Source: Chrysoporthe austroafricana (Eukaryota > Ascomycota > Sordariomycetes > Diaporthales > Cryphonectriaceae). From it: a stretch of DNA of 64,000 bases. The stretch is from the NCBI GenBank assembly GCA_001051155.2, contig JYIP02000010.1:62001-126000 (forward strand), written 5' to 3'. The notes under the pieces are model-generated. The model saw only the letters and a list, made by a program, of their open reading frames with translations, did no database searches and was not told where the DNA came from. The translations under genes and the position numbers were made by a program. Below are positions 43,763 through 56,000 of this stretch, one piece after another. How positions within the stretch are numbered: the first letter of the stretch is position 1; each line of letters opens with the position of its first letter.

Positions 43763-45869
43763 TCATACATTCCCATATGGGAACTCATTAAGCGTGGGCT
43801 CAGGGATCAAGTTGTCAGGGAAAGGAACCTCGATAATGTCAATCTTGCGGCACCCGCAGGTCATGTCGCCCCAGATAAAGCGTGCCATAATGCGGTTGTC
43901 CTTGATCAACCAACCCACCCCACCTCGATGAGTGAGAGTGTAATGTAGCCCTGGAACACGATATGCGACTGCTCCTAAAACCTCGGAAGGCGTAGCCCCG
44001 TTGCGTGGGATCAGGGCGACCTGTAGCAGAAAGCTTCGGCGACAAATAGGACACTCTACGCCGACCATGGCCCTGTCGTCGTTTCCATGCATGACCCTAC
44101 TGTGAAGATTCACTAGATCGTTCCGAAAAGTTAGGCAAAGAAATCTCTAGTCGCGAAGGGGGATCTTACTGAACTCGATTGGTGCCCACAGCTCGCCCGC
44201 AACGCTCGCTCCATCATGCACCTCGTCAAGCCAAAGAAGGCTCGCGAGCTCGTTCGTAACATCTTCGCGGCTCGGCGCCGGATATTCGTTATACAATAAT
44301 TCTAAGCTCCTCTTGATACGAAGCTTCCGTGTTTCATCGGAAAGATGTCGCTTTACCGTCTCCGGAAACTCCCCAAAGAATCGGCAACAGGCTGTTTCAA
44401 CGAAGGCCTGCGGGTCGGGGCCCGTAACTCGACGATCCACCTCGCAATCTTATGCCACCAAAAGAAGTCTGACGTCCGGGACATCATTCTGGCGAAAGTC
44501 ACCGTCCCGATATTCTCTAGTCGCAGTAGCGGATTCCCATGCTAGGATATCACGACGTCAGGATATGAAAGGCCAGCGATTTCAGACCCCAAGCCAAACA
44601 TTCCAAACTCATTGAAGCCTTGGACCCGCGCCGCCTCGGGGTCACGCCTCCACGGCAACATGAAAAGCGCACTCACGTCGCCTACCTTCATGCAAGCCCG
44701 CGCCACCATAGCCGCCGCCCTGGAAAGATTGTCCATTGCCAAGTCCCTGATATCCATTACCGGCCCGGTCAGGCCGAGCAGCGCATACACAAAGTCCCCC
44801 GGCACCGTGACCTGTCGCCTCGAGATGAGATTGAAACACTGAGCAAAGGGAGCGCGCCGTCCGCCGAGCCGCAGCCATCGAACTTCCTGCAACGGTCCGA
44901 GCATGTGGTGGAGAAGGTTCTTGTTGGGTTGTGCCATCTTCGTGAGCCGGTCTTGCACTTGTGAAGACGTGCCCCATCCTGCTGGAGGTGGACTCTCGTG
45001 ACGACGACGCTCTTCGGTCCAAGCCACGTCTGCCTCAGCGAGGAGTGGGACATCGATGCGCTGTGACGATAATTGGCGCGGATGCGGTTCCACAAGCGTG
45101 AAGTCCATGGCCATGGGCCGCAGTTGACTCGCCTGCACACATTCCATCGCGGTCCACATCCTACGGAACCAACGTGCATTGCAAATCTGCGAGATGCCCC
45201 TGATGCGTTCCTCTGTTGTCTGGCCACTGCGCATTGCTTCAACAGCTGCCCGGTCGATATCATCGAAATGTATCACGACGAAGGAGGCGGTGCGAAAGAG
45301 CCGAGGAATGGCCTGGATGATGCGGCCTTTGCGCTCTTGTCGCCCTGAACGAGAATTTCTTTTTCAGCGAGCACTAACCGAGACGACACTTGTTTGAATT
45401 TTGACCTGACTCACACTGTGGAACGGAGATATAGTCATGCCAGACCTCCAAGAGCCCGTCAGTGGCATATATTTTGACTCCTGGATGCCGAGATACACCT
45501 TCACAGGTATCTCCATAACAATTCGTGATATTTCCTCGGTGTCCTCCTGACTCGATAGCTTGTTCTGGGCGGGCTCGTACTGGAGCCTGGCTACGCCAGA
45601 GTGCCAGACATGTGAGATGCAGACATACCTCGTCTTTTCAAGCAAGCAGTAGAGTGTCTGTTGTACAGCAGGAGTCGCTTCCCCAGCCAAGGCACCTCAA
45701 TCGTCTTCACCTGTGATGACGACTCCTCTAAGCCCTTGCCATCGTCATGAACTGTGAACGTTCTGGCGAGCGTATCGTCAGGGAGTATGCGCTTCCCACA
45801 TTCAACACATCTCAGAGTACCTGCAGGTGAATCCTCATCGGACTCCCAAGTACCTTTCAGTACATCCAT
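43763..45869 (-). pseudogene. HET-domain-like gene broken by frameshifts and a stop
   Basis: Pieces of one HET-type protein lie in order on the minus strand: SPAGTLRCVECGKRI and VPWLGKRLLLYNRH; KTRYVCISHVWHSGVARLQ; EVWHDYISVPQ; SFVVIHFDDID, then ARWFRRMWTAMECVQ and GDFVYALLGLTGPV; GPDPQAFVETACCRFFGEF; and VECPICRRSFL to a normal stop. Two genuine introns remain (about 45325-45403, joining PQ to WRQERK, and 44113-44169). The frame is lost near 45640, near 45480 and near 44430, and a TAG stands inside the conserved region at 44542-44544. No GT..AG pair of intron size explains these four breaks. HET proteins control vegetative incompatibility by cell death; this copy cannot make a full-length product unless the assembly is wrong. 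Confidence 0.85.
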
Positions 45870-46918
45870 CGAGAGCTGGTCGAGGACTAGTCACTCAAAA
45901 CCTGTAGAGCATGACGGAGACCGATACGTCATCGGATCCAGTGAGCCTTCCCTTTCAGAGCAATATGCTGTGATGTGTGATATGCTAACATGTCAGCAAA
46001 GCCGGGACCCGGGGCATCTTACTTCCGAACAGACTGATTGCGCCATGAGCCACCTCTTTTGGACTTTCCGTGGACGATCTTCGCCCCCCCTTACACAGAA
46101 CGAGCAGTTGAAAATGCAAGTAAGCCACATCGAAACCGAGTGGGTAATTTCTATCTGTATGATGGCGCGCAAACGATGGATACAAACGGCTAGAGTGAGG
46201 TCTTCTTTAGGGAAAAAGCCGTCTTGGTGTTGAAGCTCAGTCAGTCTAGTAATTAGTTGTCGAAAGGGAAGAGAGAAGGTATAGACGATCAGGAAGTACG
46301 TACTATGCCCCTAGTTGCTTACGTAATAGCCTAAGGAATAGCACATAACAGCGAGACTATCCAATACATAAAGCTGGATATTGAGCATAACAATTCAAGA
46401 GCAATCTGGAAGTGCTATCTACTATGGTATCGTACTTTCAAGTGATTCTGGCTCTTCGGAGGGGTCCGCATATTATGATAGCCCAAAGCTCGAGGTCCAC
46501 CGATACCGCTCCGTAAATTCTTACTGAGTTACGCCCCCTCCCCCCGAATGCTTAATATAAGGGGTCTTGTGAGCCTTGCAGAGTGTCGTGCATCTGGCAG
46601 CAATCGTCGCCACCTCGGACCGGCCCATTTTCCGACCTATAAGCGCGCTGGGTCATAACGTTCGGATAGGCGGAGAGAGAGAAAACGCGTACCGTAACGT
46701 GGGTAGCCCGAGTAATGATTTTGCCTCTCCCAGGTTCTCGTATGCTGGCCCGGTACCGTATGTTCATGCGCAGCCATCCTCTGCAGTAGCTTTCTCAATA
46801 GATGTTTGTGACAGCGAACCAGACCTCAGGACGCTTTCCTGTAACTATCTTCTTTTGCTAAGGAATTCAGACCATACTCTTTAGGCTGATTACCGCCATC
46901 GAGAAATTAGTACAGCCA
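45870..46918. other. intergenic, no gene seen
   Basis: About 1.05 kb between the broken HET gene and the end of the Zn2Cys6 gene. The 159-codon frame at 45754-46233 overlaps the HET pseudogene and has no motif. Confidence 0.5.
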
Positions 46919-49900
46919 TCAAGTCTGCTGCGCGGCTCCTTTGCCCGTCGGGAACCCGTCGAGTATGGCCAGCTCGTCCAGGTTCTGGGTCAAGGCCTCG
47001 ATCGAGGCCGCTTGCGGGTTCACCGTCGCCATGTTCAGGTCGACGATGAAGGTGCTCCCCGCCCGGGGGTTCCCGAACAGCGCGTTCTCCATCACGGCTT
47101 CCGCGTTCTCGGGGGAGGCCCGGCCGGGGGGCGCGCCGTAGCGGCCGTGAGACGCGTCCGCGCGCAGCGCCTCCATGATGGCCCGGGCGTCGGCGGCGGT
47201 GAGCACGGCCCTCATGAGGGCCATGCTCAGCAGGGCCTGCATGATGCCCTCGACGAGGGCGAACTGCGGCGCCAGGTCCTCGTAGCCGTCGATGCACGCC
47301 AGGAACCAGTCCCGGCAGTTCTGGTCCTCGGGCTTCTCGCCCGTCCGCGCGCCCAGGTCCTGCATCTGCCCCGCCACCGGCATGCCGGGCTGCGGGGGGA
47401 GGCAGGCGTTCGCGACGTACAGGAGCGCGTTCTGCCACAGGATGGACGTGTTGGCGCCGGGGTACTGTGTCCGGAAGACGAGGATGAGGTTCTTGAGCTG
47501 GTTGACCGAGGCTAGGTAGACATCGGCCGGGGCCCGGCTCTCCGCGCTGCATCGGTTGATTTCTAGGGGCTGGTCTAGAGTCTGGGGCAGCAGCGGGCGG
47601 AAGAGGTCACAGATGGCCGCGTGCAGGAGTATCCTGGAATCCATGTGCCGTCAGCTCATTCCTTGTCGTCTGCACCGGCCGCGTCCGCGGTGCGGAGGGA
47701 GACGTGGCTTACTGGAGGACTGCATAGTGGTGCGGCATATCTCGGGCTTGGGCCATCGACACCGGCAGTGCGTCTGCCCACGCCAGCAGCCTGTTGTACA
47801 GTTTCTCAGCAAAACCTACGGAGGTGCGGATCGTGGGCGCCACTCCGTCGCCTGTGTCGTAGTATTGGCCTAGGATGTCGCTGATGATGGGCACCAGTCT
47901 GCACAGCTGGGTAAAGCTCTGGCCCATATATGTCGGCAGGTCGAAGGAAACGACCTCGCCCGTTGAGCGCTCAATGACGGTGCCGGGTATCGGGAGCCAG
48001 GGCTGTATGTCGATGTAAGAAATGTGATAGTTCATCCCACGAAGTCTGCCATAGGAAGGATTGGGCGGTTAGTCAAGGTTTCTCGACGCTAGCAGAGAGA
48101 ATCGATGGCATCACACGGTGGCGAGGACCGGGATGTATAGCGGCTAGAGAATCAATCATAACAGAGAGTGGTAGTCGGCAGCAGACTCACGTGGCCAGGC
48201 AGAAAGTCCCCCACGCCGTATGCGAGGCGGCTCTGATGTTGAGTATATGGTCGTCCAACCAATTCCTGGCAGAGTATCCCCTCCGCACGGCCAGCAGGCC
48301 GTTTTGGTGCGCAAGCTGTATCCCTTCGAGCAGGTATTGATGTGCGACCGCCTGGCAGCCGTGGCACGTTGCAGCCATGCTCAAGAGCTGCGCAGCGGCC
48401 ACTGTCGTGATCGCGGTATCATATTGCGGGTCGACCGTTCTCTCCTCGCCGTACAATCTCTCTGCCTCGGCAAAGAACTCGTGGCTCAGGCCGGCTGCCT
48501 CGGGCTCGAACTTGGTATACCCTTGCTGCGCACATCAGTCGAGGGGCGTCAGGAGACGATGGGGATGGGCCGGCGAGGTGACTCATGCACATACACATGC
48601 GAAGGCGAGCAGGGCACCGAGGAGCAGAGGGGAGCAGAACTGGGTCTTGCGGGACACGAGATCCTCGAGGAAAAGGTCGGCGTCGAACAGCCCCAGGGTC
48701 GGGTGGTCTGTGACGAGATAATGCGAAATGGCCCGGGCTGCGAATTCGGTCGAGACCGGAGTCTGGAGCCATTGGTGCACTTCGAACTGTCCCAGTCGTG
48801 CATCGCAAATAGCGCCCGTGTCTCCGGCGGGCGGCATTCGCAGCGCCGCAGCGCGAGGACTGTAACGCTCGGGTGAGGAGGGGGGAGGCTGGCCGTATTT
48901 CAACCTGCAGACACCCTCAGTACGTGTCTCTACGAGGGCAGGGATGGGGGAATCAGGGCGCCAGAAGGAATGCTACACTGCAGAGGTCCAGGTGTTTTCT
49001 TGACTTTATTGGTGAGTGATCCTCCTGCGTAAAAGTCACTCACTGTGGGCTGCTTGGTCCGTGGGGACTGAGCCGCTGCGTTGAGAGGACGGTCGCCGGA
49101 CGAAGAGTCACATACAGCGGGACCTTTGGCGGTATTGTTAGGTACGATAGTGGGTGCCGGATTATGAGCTCAAACTCTAGGCTTTGCTTCGACGGCGTGG
49201 CAATGTCTCTTGTGGTGATCAGACTCTGCAGTAAAAGTAATACAGACGCGTTAGTCGTCCCAATTTCTGCACGGCGCCTGGGTCAGGAGACACAGGGGCT
49301 TACCGCCGCCTTGCTGGAGTCTGTTGTTCGAAGTTGATAAAAGAGGGCTAAGGCCTCCTCTTCGGGGAATGTCCTAAGGCTCTCGAGATCGTCTAGGGTC
49401 CTATTCGGAAGCTGCATACGCATCTCATCATTCTCTCTGCGCAGACGCTCGAGATCGGCTCTCTCCTTCTCCGCAAGGCCACTCTCTGGTCGAGCAGTAA
49501 ATCTGCACGAAGTCTTGCGTCTGACACATGCAGGGCACGGTAGTTCGCCATTGCACTGTTCTCCGTCAGCAGCCGGAAATTCCAAGCGGGTATAGCATCG
49601 AAATGAATAGCGGATGGGTTTCAGAAGCCTCGGAAATACAGGAAACTTGTTCCTTCATAGGTAGGCTCCCTCCAACGGGGTCCGGCAGACATAACCTGTT
49701 TGAACCTCGCCGCCCTGGCTAGGCCTCTCTGCCGAGACCCATCGTGCCAAGCTGTTAGGGAGGGTAAACATAAGATTGTGCCTAATCTCTATGGTCAAGC
49801 ACCGGAGGGTCAGTCTATCACTTGACAGACTGTCACCCCAGAGATCTCCAACTCAATTTAGGAGGTGGCACGGGGCGCATGTTTTCGTTGACTGGAAGGT

Positions 49901-50640
49901 ATGCGCGCGTGCGTGTGCGAATGCGTGTGCGTGTGTGTGTGGATCCTATTATAGTCCTTTCCACCACAGTGTAATGAACTCTTGGAGAGACGGACACGTT
50001 TGTACGAGGAGGCATACACTAGCAGGACCTGCCAGGGGGTACCAAGCAGGTCTAGAGTCACGATTGGCGCTTCGGATGGCCACCTCGACGGGTATCCAGT
50101 GACAGCAGCTCTGACACCGGCATCAAGGGGGGGTCTTAACCAAGACAACGAGGGGAACGATGGCGCTGCCCTTCAGCCTTACCCGCTGTTCAAGGCCCGC
50201 TTTAGCTGTCGACCAGCCTGGGCTCTGCCTGGACTCTGCCTGGACTTGGCCCCCTCCTCCTCCTCGAAGAGACACACCCGGGACGTATTGAAGAAGGATG
50301 ACACACGTTCAGCTCAGGCCTGACGAGCATCATGCACAACAGGACCTCCTCCTCTCCTTCACTGGGGTAATAGGGCATCTGGGATAAGGGGGCGGCCTCC
50401 AGGTGGCCGTGTACGGGATGTGACCCTATATGAACGGGGGACAGGACAGAGACGTACCGCTGTCTTCTTCGTGCGGCATGCATCACAGGCAAAACGACCT
50501 CCTCCGGCCTTTCTCTGTTTCTTTGGGAGACCCTCCAGCCCTTTTGTGGCCTGGTCGCCGCTACTGTTCTCCGTGGAACTATCGCCCGGCGCAGGCAGGA
50601 TGGGGACGAAGCCTTTCTTGTCCGTCCCCTCGGAAGCCAT
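46919..50640 (-). CDS. Zn2Cys6 transcription factor with fungal-specific domain
   Basis: Seven exons (50640-50458, 49555-49304, 49225-49044, 48904-48595, 48525-48191, 48045-47713, 47633-46919) sum to 769 residues in one frame. Joining exons 1 and 2 makes a perfect binuclear cluster C52-x2-C55-x6-C62-x5-C68-x2-C71-x6-C78, followed by a coiled-coil-like linker (LERLRRENDEMRMQL). Exons 4-7 supply the fungal-specific transcription factor domain: TDHPTLGLFDADLFLEDLV, LLLGALLAFACQGYTKFEPEA, AAQLLSMAATCHGCQAVAHQ, and AVLQILLHAAICDLFRPLL. It should bind CGG-type sites in the nucleus and regulate a metabolic pathway; no target can be named. Intron 1 is 902 bp, ten times the usual length here, and interrupts the zinc cluster. 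Other introns are 69-145 bp. Confidence 0.92.
49902..49942. repeat. GT/GC-rich microsatellite in the long intron
   Basis: An alternating purine-pyrimidine tract of GC, GT and GCGT units about 41 bp long, inside intron 1 of the Zn2Cys6 gene. Such tracts can adopt Z-DNA and vary in length. Confidence 0.8.
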
Positions 50641-51785
50641 TCTCTTGAGTCGATCTTGACCCAGCCCTCGACGGATCCCAGGGAGGAAGATTGGGAAAAA
50701 ACACAAGGGACTTCGATAAAATTGGGGTAGATCTGGTGAGAATAGTGGTGAGAATAGTTTCGGATGAGGAAACGAAACGCATTTGCCGGCCTGGCGCCCC
50801 TCAGCGCCGGTCGACAATCTCCACCCGCCTGTACGTCATCACGCCATCCACTCGCCACTCACGGGTCGTGGAACACTCCCCTCCTTGGCCCGTCTCCGAC
50901 GTCTCCGACAAGTCGCGCATATTTATCTCAGTCCTATTCTCTGTCCGGACATTCCCACATTGTTGGCTTCTGTCGCCATTCTGGCGATGTCTACTTTTTT
51001 GTGGCGAGGCTCGGCGGTCTACGTGCGCCTTTGTTGCTCTTGGCCCTCCCACGCCGTCTTGGAGTGATGAGCGAGGCTGTCGGCGTCAACGAGATCGTCA
51101 GACGCAGCATATCAGTATTTAGGCTCCAGGCGTACGAGAGGCGGCAGCCAGCAGCCAGCCCGGTGTTCAATCGTAAGCTAGGCGACTGAAGCAATATAAC
51201 TATGGCATCGAAGGGGATATCTAAATGATCCCGGGAACGCAGCTGGTCATTAGAGTGGATAATATCCCTTCGGCAGTCCGAATGGCCGTTCTCACGTGCA
51301 GATTATGCTGTATCAAATCTTGACCAGGTTGACTGTGAATCGGGCTGAGGGTGTTGGATCGTAAAGCGGACGTTGCTAACTAGAGCTATGAAATCCGTGG
51401 GCAGATGGAAACATTATCGGAAGGTAGGCCCTCCTTAAAACACCTGACCTAGGCTGGCGATATACTATGCCAAAACCACCACAAAAGCAAAGAAAGACCA
51501 ATAGCGAAAGAACCCCGCTCTTCCCAAGTCCAACTCCGCCATTCGCACAAGTCCCTGAGCTTTTGTTCCCCTAGTTGTCCAGTGGCAAGCAAGCCCAGCA
51601 TATCTACCGCCCGCCCGCTCATCGTTCAGACAGTTCGCTAAAAAACCATCGCTATGCATGCTCTTGAGGGTTCTATCACAATAAACTCGTGGTTCTCTGC
51701 TCTTCAGTTGCGCCGTGTGTGTGGTTGCGCGAAGTGTATTCCTATTTTTGCCGCCCCTCTTCCGACTTTCATCTCTCGTATATTA
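50641..51785. other. promoter region of the Zn2Cys6 gene
   Basis: This 1.1 kb lies between the bZIP stop and the Zn2Cys6 start, both on the minus strand. Plus-strand frames at 50691-51189 (up to 143 codons) have no motifs. Confidence 0.5.
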
Positions 51786-53066
51786 TCACTCATACTGTTC
51801 CTTGATGTCTCCGCTGCATACGGAATCACGTCGGCCGTAGGTCGAAGCGGTGGTCACGGACGAGAAGCTGCCGCGCCCGCCCGCGATCATCGCGCCGCCG
51901 ATGTTGCGCGCCGCGTCCGCCAGGTACTGCTGGATGTGCTCGCAGTCGCAGTGGCCGTGGCGCAGCACCTCGTTCTTGAGCGCCAGCACCTCCTCCTTGA
52001 GCTCCGTGGCCGCGGCCGAGAGCTCCCTGTGCTGGGATGCCGCGGCGCGCTCCGTCGCCTCGAGCTCCGCCACGGCGGCCTTGGACTTGGCCCGGCACCG
52101 GGTGGCGGCCTTGCGGCTGCGCAGGCGCTGCGAGGCCGTCGACTGTGTGGACTGGTGCGGGGCGGTGTGTTTGGACCGGGACGGAGACTCCATCGTGGGT
52201 GGCTGTCCATTCTCTGGATCGTCCTGGCTGTCTGAGATCGTTGTCGTGGGGGTATAGAGGCCGCTGCTGCCGCCCATCTGAATGCCGCTGGTCTTGGGGC
52301 GAGGCTCCGAGTCTTCTTGGAAGGGGTTACGGAATTCGACGGTCGTTGTGATGTTGTTAGTCTCGACAGTTGACCGCTTCTTCCTGCTGCCGGAGGGCTT
52401 CTCAGCTTCTTCCCGCGCGGCGGCGGGCTTTCTTCTAATGTTCGGCGGCGGGGCTGGCACTGCTTCGAACCGCACATTCAGTTGCGCCGGATGGACACTT
52501 TTGGTCGAGGGTGTAACGTTGGTGAAGTCCGAGTAGCTGTTCCGGAAGAGGCTGGTGGTGCCAGGACTCATCGTGCTACTGGTCTGGCTCGAGGACCCTG
52601 GCATCTTACCAGAGCGAGTCTCGTTTGTCTCATAGGTGGCGAGGCAGGGCTCGAAGTTGCTGATACCTGGGACCAGTGTTCCGTCCCATGGGTGTGTCAG
52701 AGTATCCGCGGCAAGCGACGTGGGGGCAAATGGCATATCAGCCTCGGACGAGGGGATGTCGTAGGGGCACTCGCGGAGCGCAACCTCCGGCATCGACCAC
52801 GAAGGCACGCTCGGATTCCTCGACGTGGTAGGAGCCCCATCCAGATCAAGAAAGCTCCCAGGCTCTGGCGCGAACAGGTACTGGGCAGCCGCCTCGGAAA
52901 CATACAGTGGGTCCATGGCTACCGCAACTGCGTTGGCAGCAAGACCACTGGCACGGTGTACAGGGCGGCCACCGTATTCGCTACATAGTCCCTCGAAACC
53001 AGCCTGCTCGATCTGTACTAAGTCGGGCAGGGTATCCTCGTGCGGCGGGAATGGGTGCTCGGACAT
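51786..53066 (-). CDS. bZIP transcription factor
   Basis: A single exon of 426 residues from the ATG at 53066; the open frame continues upstream to 53408 but the extra part crosses a poly-C run and looks non-coding. The bZIP lies at about residues 314-375: the basic region RLRSRKAATRCRAKSKAAV has the core N/S-x2-A-A-x-R-C-R pattern. It is followed by a leucine-type heptad helix and the sequence HGHCDCEHIQQYL seen in fungal ATF/CREB-like factors. Upstream is a long Ser/Thr/Pro-rich region with few predicted structures. It should bind CRE- or AP-1-like sites as a dimer in the nucleus. It lies head-to-tail with the Zn2Cys6 gene, 1.1 kb downstream of it in chromosome order. Confidence 0.9.
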   Translation of the reverse strand: MSEHPFPPHEDTLPDLVQIEQAGFEGLCSEYGGRPVHRASGLAANAVAVAMDPLYVSEAAAQYLFAPEPGSFLDLDGAPTTSRNPSVPSWSMPEVALRECPYDIPSSEADMPFAPTSLAADTLTHPWDGTLVPGISNFEPCLATYETNETRSGKMPGSSSQTSSTMSPGTTSLFRNSYSDFTNVTPSTKSVHPAQLNVRFEAVPAPPPNIRRKPAAAREEAEKPSGSRKKRSTVETNNITTTVEFRNPFQEDSEPRPKTSGIQMGGSSGLYTPTTTISDSQDDPENGQPPTMESPSRSKHTAPHQSTQSTASQRLRSRKAATRCRAKSKAAVAELEATERAAASQHRELSAAATELKEEVLALKNEVLRHGHCDCEHIQQYLADAARNIGGAMIAGGRGSFSSVTTASTYGRRDSVCSGDIKEQYE

Positions 53067-56000
53067 CTGGAAATGGCACTGTGGTCCTGATCGCCGGCAG
53101 GGCGCTTGTCGGCTCGAGTGCTTGTCCTTGCGTGCCTGGGTCTCAGGCTGCGCCAGCCACGTTCCGCAGGGGGGGGGGGGTGTGAGTGGTGGTATCCAGA
53201 AGACTGTAGTGTTGCCTTTGATGTGACTATCCTCGCTGACAGGTAGCAGGCCCGTAGTTCTCGGGGGTCGTCTCTGATAAACTGGCGGGGGGAGGGCTAC
53301 ACGCGGTGTCGTCTCCTGCGTGTGTCGGTACCGCACGCCTCTGCGGGTCTCTCGGAGGCTCTTCCTGAGGATCCTGTTGGTCTCCAAGCGGCTACTGAGG
53401 GGTGGCAACGACGGAGCGAACCAACGGTCGTATCACCCAGGTTTTGACTCCTCAGCCGCGCCTCCGGCTCCAAACCCACGCTGCGAGCCCTCGCTAACTG
53501 AAGCCCCCGCAAGTCCAGCACGGTGCCTTGGACGGAGCGCGGGATCGAGGGCGTTGGACGCACTCCGGAGTGGCACCGCGAGGCTGAGTCGAGGTACAAA
53601 TCGGTGGGGTGCTCCTCGAGTACTGCCCTGCCGATCCAAGATGCCCTGGTGCTAGGTCGAGCTTCCCGCTGGAAGGACGCGGCCGTGGCGCTCGCTGTGA
53701 AGGACTGAGCCGCGTAGGGCTACAGAAACCTCCCGAGATCTCAGCGTTCGATCTCTCGCCACTTACGAAACGCCTTCCGCGTTCGAGATCCCTCCTCGAG
53801 CTCTCAGCTACGTCTATCTCTGCCAACGACGAAGCACACCCAGCCAATCAACAACCCGGAGGAACAAAAATAACCTTTGGCGTTTTCTGGTAACGTAGAA
53901 GACCCTCGAGTCGTTAGGGTCTTCGCATGCTGCTTGCTGATCAAGGAGGGGGAGGGGGCGTTGTCGAAAGAGCCTCTGGTGAGATATTTGTTTTTAAGAG
54001 CTTGTGACCATGAAAAGAGTGGGCAACGGCAGTAGCTTGTTCTTGGCAAGGAGCATACACTCCGTGTTAATAGGTGATCGTGATCGGTGGTCTGGATAGT
54101 TGTGAGAAATAATGATGAAAACCTTGAGGGGACGGCAGAACATATCAATATGTACCTTTAGTTGTAAGGCAGGCTGTGGCAACATATCATGTTGCATCAA
54201 GATAGGTAAACTGGGCGGGAAATTTCTGGAATCCCCAATGTGCTTTAGCACTGCAAAAGCAGGGCAAACCCCATGTCTATCGAGGCCTGATGTTCGCCTT
54301 GATCACATAGGCGCGCTGAGGTATTGATACCTATGCCGCTCTGCGCTGGCCGTAGGCGCGGGGAGGAGGCATTTGGTAACAGCTACAGAGCGACTGCATC
54401 GGGTACATCCGAGTACAGATGTAGCGTATACCAGGAACCTTCTGCGGGATGCAGACATTCCACAGCCTCCAGGCCTGCAGCGCGCCAGAAGTGTTTTGAT
54501 ATAACACGGAGAAGTAGAGGGCTTCCTTCTCGCATGCGGTACTATGTAGGTCTGGAGTGCCCCGCCTCAGGACAGACCCGTACGGGGCAGTGGAGGTAGC
54601 AGGGACTTGTCGACTTGTCGCAGACCACCACAGTCCAACATATCCACACCAACGCCTGGGGAGGATCTGTTGCTCCCTGATAGTGCTGCCCCTGCTACCG
54701 CCTGCTGTGGTGCGGGCGCCGGAGTACCCGGTACGCAGGACGTAGAGCTGGACCAATGACAGCGCACGGACTAACTCCCGTATGCGACGGCGCCCTGATT
54801 GGACGAGAGACTAGTAGCATCACTAGACGGGCGCTGATCGCCTCTGATCGCCTTACGGGTGCCTCTCGTGCCTCTCGGCTCGTGGGCCGGTGGGTTTGGA
54901 GACTATACCACTTTTCTCAGACGACTTCACGTCGCGCGTCTCCGCGGGAGGTACGTCATCGAGCGGGCGAGGGAGTCTCAGAAGAGTGTGCCGATACTGT
55001 ATGGTACGTTATTTCCGTGGCCTCGCCCTCAGGCTTCGTCGCCTCAACCCCACCCACCAATTCCACCACCACCACCACCTCCTCCTCCTCTTCGTCGGCC
55101 GGCCTGTGGCATGCTTTAGGCGTGTCTCTCAACGAGATGCCGTGCAGGGCTGCGGTTGGTCTGCTGCGTGCGTGATTGCAGAACTGTTGCAAGATTGAGC
55201 ACCTGTCAAGCTTCCGGACGGGCGCTCCCCCGGTGGGCACGCTTGCGGTGAGCTGATTTGATATCGCCGAGGAGGGGAAACTAGGGGCCCTCGATGGCTG
55301 GGTGGGCGCCGACGTGAAGCTCTGGGTATGAACCTCCGCGGACCCCTCTGGTGCGGGAGCTTGAGACTGAAGCGCTCGGCAGACCGACCTCGAGGGGCGC
55401 GGGTGTGTTTCGAACAGATCTTGCATTTTACAAATCTACTTGCCACCAGAGCCCACAGGGCCCGGCTCTCAGGGTCCATGCGGGCGCTCCTCTGCCTTCT
55501 AAACCGTCGGCTGCGTCCATTCCGCGGATGAAGGACGGCGCTCGCTGCGGATGCGGATCAGTATTTTCTCCGTGCCTGTCGGGTGTTGCTGCGGAGTAAA
55601 CCTTCCGCCACAGCGGCCAGCTGGGCGAGCTACTACCTCCCATGCCCTCCCACTGAGCGCCGACTCTCGGTAGAGCAGGCTGGCCCTGAGTGAAAGGCCC
55701 GACTCGGACCCAGGGGCTGGGTCTGGCTGTGAGTTGCGCTGGGCGGCCTCCAGAGCAGTCAATTGTTGATCATTTCTAGCGCTATCAGACTCTTCCTCGC
55801 GATCGTTGTCTGCAGGTGTTGGCATATGCTAGACCGGCCCCCTTGGGTGGCCTGGATAGCAGCACCCTCCCTCCTCCTGAGGGTGGGTGTTCCTTCATGC
55901 TGTTCTCTTGATGTGGTGTCGCCTCCTGTCCTCCCACTCCCTGAAGCAGGACAGTGCGAGAACCTGTCAGACCAGCAAGGGCCGTCGGTACATCTGTAGG

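Noticed and set aside
53067..53408. N-terminal extension of the bZIP frame
   Set aside because: It crosses a long G/C homopolymer that gives a Pro run and has no conserved feature; the ATG at 53066 is a better start.
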